The position numbers and the translations under genes are program-made. This document shows, piece after piece, positions 55,645 to 64,000 of a stretch of DNA of 64,000 nucleotides (the stretch's first letter is position 1; each line of letters begins with the position of its first letter). The stretch lies in contig CAJPFJ010000016.1 in the NCBI GenBank assembly GCA_905339155.1, positions 62,001 through 126,000 on the forward strand. Reading direction: 5' to 3'. Source of the DNA: Methanosarcinales archaeon. GTDB taxonomy: Archaea > Halobacteriota > Methanosarcinia > Methanosarcinales > Methanoperedenaceae. The notes under the pieces are model-generated. The model was given only the letters and a program-made list of their open reading frames with translations. It ran no database searches and was not told the origin of the DNA.

Positions 55645-56175
55645 ATGAAGCAGAAACTCACAGTTGACCTTGAGAAAGACCTGTTACTCCCCGGTAATGT
55701 CTGGAGATTCGGGGATGACATTGACACAGATGCCATTATTCCCGGCAAGTACCTGACCATCAATAAACCAGATGAACTTGCAAAACACGCTTTTGAAGGG
55801 GTGCGCCCTGAATTTGCCCCGGGTGTTAAAGACGGGGATATCATCGTTGCAGGTTTCAATTTCGGATGCGGCTCATCGCGGGAACATGCGCCGCTTGCAC
55901 TAAAGGGTGCCAGGATCAAATGTATTATTGCAAAATCATTCGCAAGAATATTTTTCAGGAATGCGATAAATATCGGACTTGCGCTTCTTGAGTCCCCTGA
56001 TACTGATAAGATGGAAGAGGGCGACCATATCGAGGTTGATTTTGAATCCGGCTTGATCACCAATACAACTAAAAATGAGACATACCAGGCAACGCCGCTT
56101 CCGGATTTCGTGCGCGGCATAGTTGACGCGGGCGGTCTTATCGGGTATGCACAGAAAATGATAGATTCAGATTGA
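55645..56175 (+). CDS. leuD: 3-isopropylmalate dehydratase small subunit
   Basis: 176 residues. [40 protein letters not shown] and [20 protein letters not shown]. The substrate loop is YLTI with K-P-D-E-L-A after it, close to the YLVY-T-K-P-E-E-L-A pattern of methanogen isopropylmalate isomerase, unlike the YLRT paralogue at 23368-23862. Leucine (and isoleucine citramalate) branch is therefore favoured. The large subunit is not adjacent. The next gene is convergent. Confidence 0.85.
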   Translation: MKQKLTVDLEKDLLLPGNVWRFGDDIDTDAIIPGKYLTINKPDELAKHAFEGVRPEFAPGVKDGDIIVAGFNFGCGSSREHAPLALKGARIKCIIAKSFARIFFRNAINIGLALLESPDTDKMEEGDHIEVDFESGLITNTTKNETYQATPLPDFVRGIVDAGGLIGYAQKMIDSD

Positions 56176-56196
56176 TCATAAGGTGTTTGTACGAGA

Positions 56197-57279
56197 TCAT
56201 AATATTTCTCGTAAAATTTCTGATATAGTATCCAGGTCGGTCTTGTTGATCGAAGGATGTACAGGCAAAGAAAAGACCTCTTCTGATACTTTTTCCGAGA
56301 CCGGGAGAGAATCGCTATACCCAAGGTCTTTATAATAAGGTTGTTTGTGAATTGGCAGCGGGTAATATATTCCTGTTCCAATCCCTTTTTTGTTTAATAA
56401 AGATACAATTTCGTCCCTTGAAATGTCGTTTCTTATTCTCACTGTATATTGATGAAATACGTGTTTGCAGCGCCTATCTATATAGGGAAGGCCTATTTCC
56501 TTGATATCATTCAATGATTTCGATAAATATTGTGCATTCTTTATCCTTGAATCATTGAAACCATCAACTTTCTTCAATTGGACTAAACCAATAGCTGCTG
56601 CAATATCTGTCATGCGAAGATTATAACCTAACATTTCGTGATAATATCGTTGTCTTGAACCGTGCGACCGTATCATTTTTGCTTTTTCTGCTATGGTTTT
56701 ATCGTCCGTAGTAATTATCCCGCCTTCGCCTGTCGTCATATTCTTTGTGGGATAAAAGCTAAATGTTCCTGTGCCGAATGAGCCTACTTTTTTTCCTTCA
56801 AATGTCGCGCCGTGTGCCTGGCATGCATCCTCTATAATTACCAGGTCATGATCATGTGCAATTTCCATTATGCTTTTCATATCTGCTGATTGTCCATACA
56901 GATGAACAGGAATAATGGCTTTTGTTCTAGGAGTTATTTTCTCTATGATCCTTTCCGGGTCAATATTAAAAGTATCTTCTTTAATATCTGCAAAAACAGG
57001 CTTTGCACCTGTAAATAGTACTGAATTAGATGTAGCTGCGAATGTAAAGGGAGGGGTTATGACTTCGTCCCCATTCCCGATGCCATGAGCAAGCAGTGCA
57101 GCGTGAAGGGCAGCAGTCCCGGAATTCACAGCGACAGCATAGGAAGTCCCGACATAATCAGCAAAAGCCGTTTCAAAATCCTTAACTTTTTGGCCTTCTG
57201 CAATTACACCAGATCTCATTACCTCAATAACCGCGCTTATTTCGCCTTCACCAATTATGGGCTTTGCTATGGGAATCAT
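56197..57279 (-). CDS. DegT/DnrJ/EryC1/StrS aminotransferase
   Basis: 360 residues, normal length. [19 protein letters not shown], then [19 protein letters not shown] and the PLP Lys in [14 protein letters not shown]. It transfers an amino group to a keto group of a nucleotide sugar, giving amino sugars for glycans. No sugar-nucleotide gene adjoins it, so the product is unknown; it may feed N-glycosylation of the surface proteins in this window (inference). Confidence 0.92.
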   Translation of the reverse strand: MIPIAKPIIGEGEISAVIEVMRSGVIAEGQKVKDFETAFADYVGTSYAVAVNSGTAALHAALLAHGIGNGDEVITPPFTFAATSNSVLFTGAKPVFADIKEDTFNIDPERIIEKITPRTKAIIPVHLYGQSADMKSIMEIAHDHDLVIIEDACQAHGATFEGKKVGSFGTGTFSFYPTKNMTTGEGGIITTDDKTIAEKAKMIRSHGSRQRYYHEMLGYNLRMTDIAAAIGLVQLKKVDGFNDSRIKNAQYLSKSLNDIKEIGLPYIDRRCKHVFHQYTVRIRNDISRDEIVSLLNKKGIGTGIYYPLPIHKQPYYKDLGYSDSLPVSEKVSEEVFSLPVHPSINKTDLDTISEILREIL

Positions 57280-57323
57280 AAACTTAAATATTCTTTGAAG
57301 TTTATAATTCTTCTGGTAGTCTG

Positions 57324-57629
57324 CTATCGCCTGATACTTTTACCAGATTCTTCGAAAAGGATTTCTTCCTTTTCTTTCTTAAGTTCCATTTCACGGCGTG
57401 CGATGGCTTTCATTGCCTCTGTGGGCGTTACTGTCACTTCTATCCTGTGCTTCCTTTCATTCATATAGGTCGTATATCCGTAGATCATATATACAATAAA
57501 TGCTGCCGGGATAATGAACAACCATCCTGCGGTAAAGGCAAGGAATGTTTCAGCCGGGTAATAATATCCCGCTGCCATAGAGGCGCCCCCAAGAAACAAG
57601 GCTACGATGTATTTTATTCGATCATCCAT
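57324..57629 (-). CDS. Small two-helix membrane protein
   Basis: 101 residues. Hydrophobic segments [18 protein letters not shown] (~6-24) and [20 protein letters not shown] (~30-50), then a charged helix with [20 protein letters not shown]. No catalytic motif. Three 30-base tandem repeats (57701-57790) lie 72-161 bases upstream of its start. Family not recognised. Confidence 0.6.
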   Translation of the reverse strand: MDDRIKYIVALFLGGASMAAGYYYPAETFLAFTAGWLFIIPAAFIVYMIYGYTTYMNERKHRIEVTVTPTEAMKAIARREMELKKEKEEILFEESGKSIRR

Positions 57630-57700
57630 ACGAGATCACACTCAATGGATATTATCTAATGACATTGTTAAAAGAATATTTGATTATTGATCTAGGTGTA

Positions 57701-57790
57701 TGAACCTATTGCGTCAGGTTCTTTAAATTATGCACTTATTGCGTCATATTCTTCAGATTATGAACCTTATCTGTCATGAATAGCAGATGG
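57701..57790. repeat. Three tandem 30-base repeats
   Basis: Units begin TGAACCTATTGCGTCAGGTT (57701), TGCACTTATTGCGTCATATT (57731) and TGAACCTTATCTGTCATGAA (57761), exact period 30. Most conserved: TATTGCGTCA. They stand in the 292-base gap 57630-57921, in which I see no gene. Confidence 0.75.
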
Positions 57791-57921
57791 TCAAAGCCGA
57801 ATTTTATGTATCCAACTATTATCACATTCCATTGCCCGATATAAAAAAAATTCGCGGATAGAAATTCAATCGTTGTGAACAGACAGATTTAGGACAAAAT
57901 CAAAAATTTAACATTTTCTTA

Positions 57922-59364
57922 TCAAGGCAATCGAATGACAACTTCGCACAGTTTATCTCCGTGAGATATCAATTTCTTGATCTCCAATTCCGCCTTATTC
58001 CCGAAAGCATAATTCAGCGCACCCTTGAAGGCTTCCCTGGATGTATTGCATACATATTTGTCAAATTTGTTCCCTTCGGTGGCTATATGACATTTCCTGA
58101 TTGTATAAAGAAGATTTTTTCCATCTAATTTCCATTCACTTTCAGTATGGATTTTTGAATTTATTATTTCAAAAACAGTTTTAAATGTTTCCAGGTCCCA
58201 GTTCCTGATGCCATTCTCCTTTTCATATTCCTGCATTAACGAAGTTCCGATCTTTCGCCCTAAAGCTGTAAAGGATAATGGAATATCCGGAATGTTCCTT
58301 AATCCTTTTAGAAAAGTCATAAACATTAGCAATTCCTGGTCAAAGCTTGTCTTGCTTGTTTTCAAATTATCAACTATTTCATTGACTTTCATACCTACAT
58401 CAGGCCTGTGGGTCAATACAATCATATTGGCCGTTGTTTTGGGGTCGAATAAATGACCATTTGCTTCTAAAAGCAGGACAAGTGTTTTTTTTATTTTTTC
58501 AATGGCTTCATTAGACCTGTAACTATGAAATATTATTAAATTTTCATTATCGATCTCCACCTTGTCAATTACTCTGGAAGTTTCATAAACCTCTTTGATT
58601 AATAAAAGCATCTCTTTTAATGGTATTTCCTGTATCGGTTTTTTTGCCAAATTTTCGATACTTATCTCACCAAGGGGTATATTATTGGAAAGCAGGTCTT
58701 CAAAGAAATTCCTGTGAACTGTGACCATATTATAATTACTTAATAGGTGTCTTTTAACTATTGCTTTCCAGAATGCTGGACGGCTCTTTATTCCTTTTAT
58801 TACCTCATCCATACAACCAAAAAAAGTTAGCAGGCTGTTTGTGGCTTCTTTTTTAGTAGACCTTGCCAGTTCAATCCGGATACATTCATTGATATTAAAA
58901 ACAGACATTATCTCAAGGGGTATTTTTTCAAGAGAATTCTTAACCATGTATTGGGATAATATGCGGGCGACGGTTCGTATCTTATGAGACTCTCCTCTTA
59001 ATTCCATCAGGACTCCGGAAGGCAGCGTATCGTTATCATATTTGAATTCAATTTCAATGTTCCATTCAAGTTCCCTGAACCTGCAATTAAGACAATTTTC
59101 CAGTTTCCTTATTGAATTGATCAATATCGGGTCTAATAATTCATCCATTACATTGTCGGGAATAAGTATGCCATCGACCTCTGTCAACATCCATTTTAAA
59201 AGAGAAGCATCTATTGCCGAGGAATTGTTCGGAAAAACGGATTTCCCATTACGATCGATAATCTCTCTTATCGCCGCGCTGAAATTCCCATTATGCTTTT
59301 CCAGTTGCGGCTTTAATTTCTCAACGCATTCTTTATCAATGGATATATGTTTTGTAACTATCAT
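57922..59364 (-). CDS. Large ribbon-helix-helix protein, unknown
   Basis: 480 residues from the ATG at 59364, which has GAGGT 7 bases upstream; a TTG two codons earlier is possible. N-terminal VTKHISIDKECVEKLKPQLE and FSAAIREIIDR form a ribbon-helix-helix DNA-binding motif. The rest has no domain I can name with confidence; the C-terminus FGNKAELEIKKLISHGDKLC resembles a V4R-like ligand-binding end. Probably a ligand-responsive transcription regulator of a type expanded in Methanosarcinales (inference). Confidence 0.65.
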   Translation of the reverse strand: MIVTKHISIDKECVEKLKPQLEKHNGNFSAAIREIIDRNGKSVFPNNSSAIDASLLKWMLTEVDGILIPDNVMDELLDPILINSIRKLENCLNCRFRELEWNIEIEFKYDNDTLPSGVLMELRGESHKIRTVARILSQYMVKNSLEKIPLEIMSVFNINECIRIELARSTKKEATNSLLTFFGCMDEVIKGIKSRPAFWKAIVKRHLLSNYNMVTVHRNFFEDLLSNNIPLGEISIENLAKKPIQEIPLKEMLLLIKEVYETSRVIDKVEIDNENLIIFHSYRSNEAIEKIKKTLVLLLEANGHLFDPKTTANMIVLTHRPDVGMKVNEIVDNLKTSKTSFDQELLMFMTFLKGLRNIPDIPLSFTALGRKIGTSLMQEYEKENGIRNWDLETFKTVFEIINSKIHTESEWKLDGKNLLYTIRKCHIATEGNKFDKYVCNTSREAFKGALNYAFGNKAELEIKKLISHGDKLCEVVIRLP

Positions 59365-59572
59365 GGCCAAAACCTCGGCACGTTTGAATATATCCGTTTT
59401 CTCTGTGTTTTGCCGTTTTCTCTTTTTTGCACTAATAAAAAATTTTTAAGTTAGACAAAACCTATAATGTGGTTTTCCTATCCATGATATTATTTCATTT
59501 TTCTAACGTATATATCTTTCTATTTTAAAGAAAATTTTGAAAACATAACTTCTGTATTGATTCATGATAAAC

Positions 59573-59588
59573 TTTACATATATATAAG
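59573..59588 (+). promoter_or_regulatory. TATA box of trpS
   Basis: TTTACATATATATAAG, about 16-27 bases before the ATG at 59604, consistent with leaderless or near-leaderless translation. A CCCT-GAAT-AGGG small inverted repeat separates it from the start codon. Confidence 0.5.
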
Positions 59589-59603
59589 CCCTGAATAGGG
59601 CAC

Positions 59604-60893
59604 ATGACCACTCTTGACCCCTGGGGCGCTGTCAAAATTGATAATTATTCAAAACTGTTTGATGAATTCGGGATTTCAAAGTTTGAAGACCTGCTTGGAA
59701 AGATAAAGAACCCGCACAGGTATATGCGAAGGCGCGTTATATTCGGTCACAGGAGCTATGATTCGGTTCTTAATGCCATGCTATCGGGAAAACCTTTTGC
59801 AGCAATGAGCGGCTTTATGCCTACGGGAAAAGCGCATTTGGGGCACAAAATGGTCATGGAAGAGATCATCTGGCATCAGCAGCAGGGTGGGGATGCGTTC
59901 CTTGCCATTGCTGATATGGAAGCGCATGCTGTGAGAGGAAAGACCTGGAAGGAGTGCCGGGAGCTGGGAATAAATGAATACATATTAAGCGCTATCGCTC
60001 TTGGTCTTCTGCCGGGTGCGCATATTTATTTCCAATCAGGATTTAATCCGGTGAAAGACCTATCATTTGAGATCGGGATAAAAGCAAATTTCTCTGAGCT
60101 TTCTGCTATATATGGTTTTTCAGGTGATACAAACATTTCGCACATGGTGAGCACACTTACACAGAGTGCTGACATTCTGCATCCGCAGTTGAAGGAATTC
60201 GGCGGTCCCAAACCAGTTGTCATTCCGGTCGGCGCTGACCAGGATCCGCATATAAGGCTGACAAGGGGGCTTGCATATAAAACAAATATGTTCTTTGTGG
60301 AAGAACGCCGCGCAGGGAATGGATTGATCAGTGTCCGTGGAAAAGCTGCGCCCAAAGAAGCCCTGAAAGAAATCGCAAAACGCACTGGCGGCAAACTGTA
60401 TGAAGAGCATGTTGATATTTCCGGACGAACCCTGGATGATGTGGAATCAGTTGTTCGCGAAGTAGAATTGGAATATGGCGGTTATGCCTTCATGCCCCCC
60501 GCTTCCACATATCACAAGTTCATGACAGGCTTGCAGGGGGGCAAAATGTCAAGCAGCATACCTGAAAGTTATATCGGCCTCACGGACAAACCCGAAGATG
60601 GGGCAAAGAAAGTAATGCGCGCAATAACAGGCGGGAGGGTGACGCTTTATGAGCAGAAAAAGCTTGGCGGTGAGCCTGATAAATGCAGCGTTTATGAGTT
60701 ATTGCTTTACCATCTTGTGGAGGACGATAATGAGCTTCTGGAAGTCTATAAGGACTGTGTTGGAGGCACGCGAGTATGCGGAAATTGCAAGAAATTTACC
60801 GCAGAGCTAATGCGCAGATTCCTGAAAGACCATCAGGAAAAGAGAGAGGCGGCCAGGGAGATGTTGGGGGAGTTCGGATTGAGTATCACATAG
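59604..60893 (+). CDS. trpS: Tryptophanyl-tRNA synthetase
   Basis: 429 residues, archaeal type. HIGH-like motif [11 protein letters not shown] at ~73-83 and KMSKS-like [11 protein letters not shown] at ~313. [20 protein letters not shown] is diagnostic for TrpRS of the archaeal/eukaryotic branch. It charges tRNA-Trp. Confidence 0.96.
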   Translation: MTTLDPWGAVKIDNYSKLFDEFGISKFEDLLGKIKNPHRYMRRRVIFGHRSYDSVLNAMLSGKPFAAMSGFMPTGKAHLGHKMVMEEIIWHQQQGGDAFLAIADMEAHAVRGKTWKECRELGINEYILSAIALGLLPGAHIYFQSGFNPVKDLSFEIGIKANFSELSAIYGFSGDTNISHMVSTLTQSADILHPQLKEFGGPKPVVIPVGADQDPHIRLTRGLAYKTNMFFVEERRAGNGLISVRGKAAPKEALKEIAKRTGGKLYEEHVDISGRTLDDVESVVREVELEYGGYAFMPPASTYHKFMTGLQGGKMSSSIPESYIGLTDKPEDGAKKVMRAITGGRVTLYEQKKLGGEPDKCSVYELLLYHLVEDDNELLEVYKDCVGGTRVCGNCKKFTAELMRRFLKDHQEKREAAREMLGEFGLSIT

Positions 60894-60900
60894 CTCATAA

Positions 60901-61161
60901 TTATTTTGGTTCAGGATTCGGAACAGGAGCAGGTTTAGGTTCGGGAATCGGTTCCGGTACTGGGATAGGTTTAGGTTGGGGATTCGGGTCGGGGGTTGGC
61001 TCTGGAATCGGTTCTGGTACGGGGACAGGTTTAGGTTCGGGATTCGGTTCAGGGATCGGTTCAGGAACAGGGATAGGTTTCGGATTGGGCGGAGGTTGTT
61101 GATACTTGTTCAGCCCATTAATTTTTTTATTACTAAAGTTTCGCATATTGTCACACTCCAC
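60901..61161 (-). CDS. Small Pro/Glu-repeat protein (possible gene)
   Basis: 86 residues: a 22-residue charged head (MECDNMRNFSNKKINGLNKY), then a run of PxPxPEP units to the end. No signal peptide or domain. The DNA is a low-complexity repeat that also gives a long Gly-rich frame on the other strand, so the open frame may be a by-product of the repeat. Weakly supported. Confidence 0.3.
   Translation of the reverse strand: MECDNMRNFSNKKINGLNKYQQPPPNPKPIPVPEPIPEPNPEPKPVPVPEPIPEPTPDPNPQPKPIPVPEPIPEPKPAPVPNPEPK
60903..61098. repeat. Hexamer-based tandem repeat
   Basis: About 196 bases built from GGTTCGGGAATC / GGTTCAGGATTC-type 12-base units. It encodes PEPNP-type repeats on the minus strand. 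Confidence 0.8.
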
Positions 61162-61247
61162 ATCTTCATATATAATTTAATTGAAGTTACGTATATTTAA
61201 CTCCTTTTCTCTTAAGCGCGGAAAATATATCCTTTCCGTGATCTCCT

Positions 61248-61267
61248 CTCGCCATTGAAATGGCGAG
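61248..61267 (-). other. Right-end hairpin / omega-RNA 3' region
   Basis: CTCGCCATT-GA-AATGGCGAG, a perfect 9-pair inverted repeat, 8 bases after the tnpB stop. A second hairpin, CGGAAA...TTTCCG, is at 61219-61238. In this family the element end and the 3' end of the guide RNA used by TnpB coincide in such a place. Confidence 0.5.
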
Positions 61268-61275
61268 CATCCATC

Positions 61276-62550
61276 TTACAGGCTCGCATAGATTTTCTCC
61301 ATGTTCATCCCTGCTTTTAGCATGTCATCTCTGCATTGAGTCGCTATGTTGTATCCAGCATTGAAATCTGCATCTATCTTAGCACCACAGGAATGACATA
61401 AAATATATGAGTGTCCCTCGCCCCATTTTCGGCTAATTAGTTTTGATTGACATTCATGACATTTCTTTGATGTCCCGTATTCATCCCTGAGTTCTGTGGG
61501 ATAACCTCGTTCTGCTCGTTTAAGAACAATGAACTTTCTCTGTTGTCCGTAGCTCCATTTGCCAATTCGTTTTCGTAATTTCGGCTTTCCGTTACCACGG
61601 ACTTGAGTTTGTCTGAAATGACTGTTCCCTATGGCAATATAGCTTCCTCTTGTGAATTCGGCTACTTGATTTGCCAGACACCAATCGTGATAGACTGAAA
61701 CATTCTCTCGCTTGTTCCTGAGTTCTCTGAGTTTAGCCCACCGTTTCGCTTCCTGTAACGATGATACGATTTCATCGTACTTTTCAAGAAGTTCTCTCTT
61801 TGCTGAATCCAACAACTGCTCCTCTTGTGGATATGGCTCTGTTAACAGCACGGCTGCTATGGATTTATTCAATCCTTGGTCGATTCCACCGATGGAACTT
61901 ATTGGTTGATCTTCAATCACTTTTGTTATAGTGATATGAACGTAATATTTTTTACTATGTTTAACGATTTCAAAATCACTTATTTCGGCATTAATAAGCT
62001 GGTTAAGATGATACTGTGACGGGTTTAACGGTACATCTATTGTCTGGTTCTTAATGAGTGTGGATACATGCATCCAGAGCGGGGTTAATTTGCTGGCACT
62101 GTGTTCTATCGACCCCGTTCTGTTATCTATCCTGCATGGTGTCTTATTCCTGAAATCAGGAATTGACGGCTCTCTTTTGAGTATTTTATCAAATGATTTA
62201 TGGCGTTTTTTCAGTTCTTTGTCATCCCGTGCCGATGCTACCCGCTTTTCTGCTGATGCTGCCTGTCGTTCCCATGTTCGATGCAACCTGTGATATGATT
62301 TCCATGCCCAGATGAACTTATCAATACATTGTTGAACGAAGCCTGATGATAAACCCGTTTTTGCAACTATATCTGAATCTTTGACCAGCTTCCTTATAGT
62401 CTTTCGGTTTATCTCTGTATCTTCCGTTATCAGTTCTGATATTAACTGGATGGTATATGTTATTCTTGCGGTTAGCCTGTCCAGTATTCTGATCTTAGTT
62501 TTTGTTGTGTCATAATGAATTGGGACTTTAAGCGATTTCTGGACTATCAT
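61276..62550 (-). CDS. tnpB: TnpB RNA-guided nuclease, rearranged RuvC site
   Basis: 424 residues. N-terminal helical domain, then RuvC-I Asp in GGIDQGLNKS and a C-terminal zinc finger CHEC/CHSC with RuvC-III IDADFNAGYNIA. The usual RuvC-II E-D-L is absent: SYIAIGNSHF has Gly where Glu is expected. A Glu stands instead in DEYGTSKKC, the position used by TnpBs with relocated RuvC-II Glu. Nuclease activity is possible but unproven. Overlaps tnpA by 23 bases. Confidence 0.88.
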   Translation of the reverse strand: MIVQKSLKVPIHYDTTKTKIRILDRLTARITYTIQLISELITEDTEINRKTIRKLVKDSDIVAKTGLSSGFVQQCIDKFIWAWKSYHRLHRTWERQAASAEKRVASARDDKELKKRHKSFDKILKREPSIPDFRNKTPCRIDNRTGSIEHSASKLTPLWMHVSTLIKNQTIDVPLNPSQYHLNQLINAEISDFEIVKHSKKYYVHITITKVIEDQPISSIGGIDQGLNKSIAAVLLTEPYPQEEQLLDSAKRELLEKYDEIVSSLQEAKRWAKLRELRNKRENVSVYHDWCLANQVAEFTRGSYIAIGNSHFRQTQVRGNGKPKLRKRIGKWSYGQQRKFIVLKRAERGYPTELRDEYGTSKKCHECQSKLISRKWGEGHSYILCHSCGAKIDADFNAGYNIATQCRDDMLKAGMNMEKIYASL

Positions 62551-62923
62551 CTTTGACCTTCTGCATCTCGATATATTTCAAGATGACATCTTTCGTCACG
62601 TCACCCATTGTTCCGCAATAATAGCTTGGATTCCAGAGGTGTCCCCTGTGGTACATTTTACTTCTTAGCAAAGGGAATTTCTCGAACAGTTCTTTTGCTG
62701 TAATTCCTTTAAAAATTTTTACGAAATTAGATGGGGAAAACTTCGGATGGGCTGTTACGAACAAGTGAACGTGATCAGGCATGACTTCCTGTTCCGCAAG
62801 TGTAACCCCTTTTTCCGTTGCTATGCGTTCATGTAATTGTTTCAGGAAATCCGCAATCTCTCCGGTTAGTACCTTCTTACGATACTTTGTACTCCATACC
62901 ATATGATAATTGATATTATACAC
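62528..62923 (-). CDS. tnpA: IS200-type Y1 transposase TnpA, N-terminus possibly truncated
   Basis: 131 residues from a GTG at 62923. HUH motif MPDHVHLFV and catalytic Tyr in DVILKYIEMQK. The start lacks the 5-10 residues that normally precede RHCVYNINYH; the upstream frame is open but without ATG/GTG/TTG and runs into acnB. It acts on single-stranded DNA ends of the element. See the finding on the missing left end. Confidence 0.82.
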   Translation of the reverse strand: MYNINYHMVWSTKYRKKVLTGEIADFLKQLHERIATEKGVTLAEQEVMPDHVHLFVTAHPKFSPSNFVKIFKGITAKELFEKFPLLRSKMYHRGHLWNPSYYCGTMGDVTKDVILKYIEMQKVKDDSPEIA

Positions 62924-62943
62924 ACAACCTCTACCGCTAATTC

Positions 62944-64000
62944 TTATTCCAATAATTTTTGATATTCCGAAAGCGTTGGAATCCTTCCAATAACAGCAGT
63001 GATCGCGGCAAGTTCAGCCGAGCCAAGATAGACCTGTGCATTTTTACCCATGCGGTTATCAAAATTACGAGTGGATGTTGAAAAAACAAAAGCATTATCA
63101 GCCACTCTTGCCTGGTTCCCCATGCAAAGGCTGCATCCGGGGATTTCCATCCTCGCCCCGAGCTCCTTGAACCTTGAATATCCACATGTTTCTTTAAGAC
63201 TTTTTTCGATAAGCCTTGTTGGAGGTGCAACCCATAATTTTGCTTTAATGCAACCTGCTTTTTCAAGTATCCTGGCAGCTCTGTCCAGCTGTTCGATCCC
63301 TAGCATACATGACCCGATAAATACTTCATCAATTTTAACTCCCTGCGTTTCAGATAACGGTTTTATAAAATCCGGATCATTGGGACAGGCCAGAAGCGGC
63401 TCATTGATAGCGGATAGATCGATTTTGAGTACCTCGCAATATTGTGCATCAGGATCAGCTTCCAGCAAAGAGGGGTCATTAAGCCATTCCTGCATAGCTG
63501 CTAAACGCTTCTCAAGTGGCTTTGATGCATATCCTTCCCCAATGAGTGATCTTAAAATAGATATGTTCGTTTCAAGGAAGTGTGCTACCTGTTCTTTTGA
63601 AAGCGCAATCACAGCAGCTTCGGCTGACCTTTCGGCGCTTGCATCAGTAAGTTCAAAAGCCTGCTCCACAGTAATATCCGGAAGACCTTCCATCTCCAGT
63701 ATCCTGCCATTGAAGATATTCTTTTTATTCTTTTTCGGAAGGGTCAGCTTACCCTGCTTTAATGCAAAATAAGGAATTGCATTGACAACATCACGTAAGT
63801 ATATGCCCTTTTTAAGTTTGCCTTTAAATCTTACAAGCACACTTTCCGGCATGTCAAGAGGCATTACACCCAACGCTGCGGCAAATGCTACAAGACCGCT
63901 TCCAGCGGGAAATGAAACGCCTATTGGGAACCTTGTATGGCTGTCGCCTCCTGTACCAACAGTATCGGGCAGGATCATCCGGTTGAGCCATGAATGGATT
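62944..64000 (-). CDS. acnB: Bacterial-type aconitate hydratase B, C-terminal part (5' end beyond window)
   Basis: 352 residues visible; the frame runs off the window edge with [20 protein letters not shown], so the annotated-looking ATG at 63978 is internal. Iron-sulfur region IGSCM and [13 protein letters not shown], and the end [15 protein letters not shown], match the C-terminus of AcnB, an ~860-residue enzyme typical of bacteria. It isomerises citrate and isocitrate. The stop is 20 bases from tnpA. Confidence 0.93.
   Translation of the reverse strand, partial: IHSWLNRMILPDTVGTGGDSHTRFPIGVSFPAGSGLVAFAAALGVMPLDMPESVLVRFKGKLKKGIYLRDVVNAIPYFALKQGKLTLPKKNKKNIFNGRILEMEGLPDITVEQAFELTDASAERSAEAAVIALSKEQVAHFLETNISILRSLIGEGYASKPLEKRLAAMQEWLNDPSLLEADPDAQYCEVLKIDLSAINEPLLACPNDPDFIKPLSETQGVKIDEVFIGSCMLGIEQLDRAARILEKAGCIKAKLWVAPPTRLIEKSLKETCGYSRFKELGARMEIPGCSLCMGNQARVADNAFVFSTSTRNFDNRMGKNAQVYLGSAELAAITAVIGRIPTLSEYQKLLE

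Larger units (their letters stand above)
61219..62943 (-). mobile_element. IS200/IS605 family element
   Basis: It holds tnpA and tnpB overlapping by 23 bases, and a right-end hairpin. The left side is only 20 bases between tnpA and the acnB stop, so the usual left-end hairpin is missing or lies within the 3' end of acnB. Exact ends cannot be set from sequence alone. Confidence 0.75.

Noticed and set aside
57701-57790. Tandem repeats as a small CRISPR array
   Set aside because: Units are contiguous without spacers and are only partly conserved; no cas genes are near apart from a distant orphan Cas4-like protein.
60776-61102. Gly/Ser-repeat frame on the plus strand
   Set aside because: It starts inside trpS in another frame and consists of the translated hexamer repeat.
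63050-63772. 240-residue open frame opposite acnB
   Set aside because: Fully antisense to a strongly conserved acnB region.

Overview
The window reads as chromosome from a methane-metabolising euryarchaeon, most likely of the order Methanosarcinales, and the mix is compatible with the ANME-2d / Methanoperedens side of that group. The evidence is: archaeal information-processing genes (L21e, RpoF, Pus10, TrmY, Nop5, transcription factor S, DRG GTPase); a homoaconitase-type small subunit beside an AksF-like dehydrogenase, which points to coenzyme B synthesis; KaiC-like ATPases; PGF-CTERM surface proteins; archaeal pilins; and TATA boxes placed for leaderless or short-leader mRNAs. The genus is inference. 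No methyl-CoM reductase, cytochrome, rRNA or tRNA gene is visible here.

Layout. 1-729: 3' part of a sugar-phosphate isomerase/epimerase-like gene. 0.8-17.5 kb: a cell-surface and motility region. A tightly overlapping minus-strand operon (13.4 to 4.4 kb) encodes a PGF-CTERM surface protein, a FlaI/PilB-like ATPase, a double T2SF (TadC/FlaJ-like) membrane protein and five pilin-like proteins. Nearby are three more pilin-like proteins that share one N-terminal motif (0.8-3.7 kb), a classical archaeal pilin (14.4 kb), a copper-protein-like lipoprotein, two KaiC-like proteins and an M50 membrane protease. 17.5-19.2 kb: pyrBI and a small coiled-coil gene. 19.3-21.5 kb: a four-PAS histidine kinase. 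21.5-23.9 kb: a translationally coupled operon aksE - unknown gene - aksF. 24-35.7 kb: three secreted proteins (a 1352-residue subtilase, a 2000-residue surface protein and a 505-residue Ig-domain protein).

35.8-47.4 kb: nop5, a HAD hydrolase, the conserved archaeal cluster pus10-rpl21e-rpoF-DUF655-ksgA with trmY beside it, purH, a membrane-anchored phosphatase-superfamily protein, cupin-type pgi, an orphan Cas4-like protein, a lone RAM domain and a zinc-ribbon membrane protein. 47.4-47.9 kb: a non-coding stretch with a strong TATA box, a long hairpin and a palindrome, the best candidate for an undescribed RNA here. 47.9-61 kb: lysA, cbiD-cbiE, a two-domain KaiC protein, an M20 peptidase, a DRG GTPase, a Nudix hydrolase, tfs, a second dehydratase small subunit (leuD), a DegT aminotransferase, a small membrane protein, a large ribbon-helix-helix protein and trpS. 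60.9-64 kb: a Pro/Glu repeat, an IS200/IS605 element with an unusual TnpB, and the C-terminal part of a bacterial-type aconitase B.

How the genes work together. The pilus operon, the pilins and the copper-protein-like lipoprotein form one surface module; two of its transcription units share a nearly identical promoter block. AksE/AksF and LeuD serve the parallel homoaconitate and isopropylmalate routes. Pus10 and TrmY act in succession on tRNA position 54. Several starts are non-ATG; purH most likely starts at CTG behind a perfect Shine-Dalgarno.
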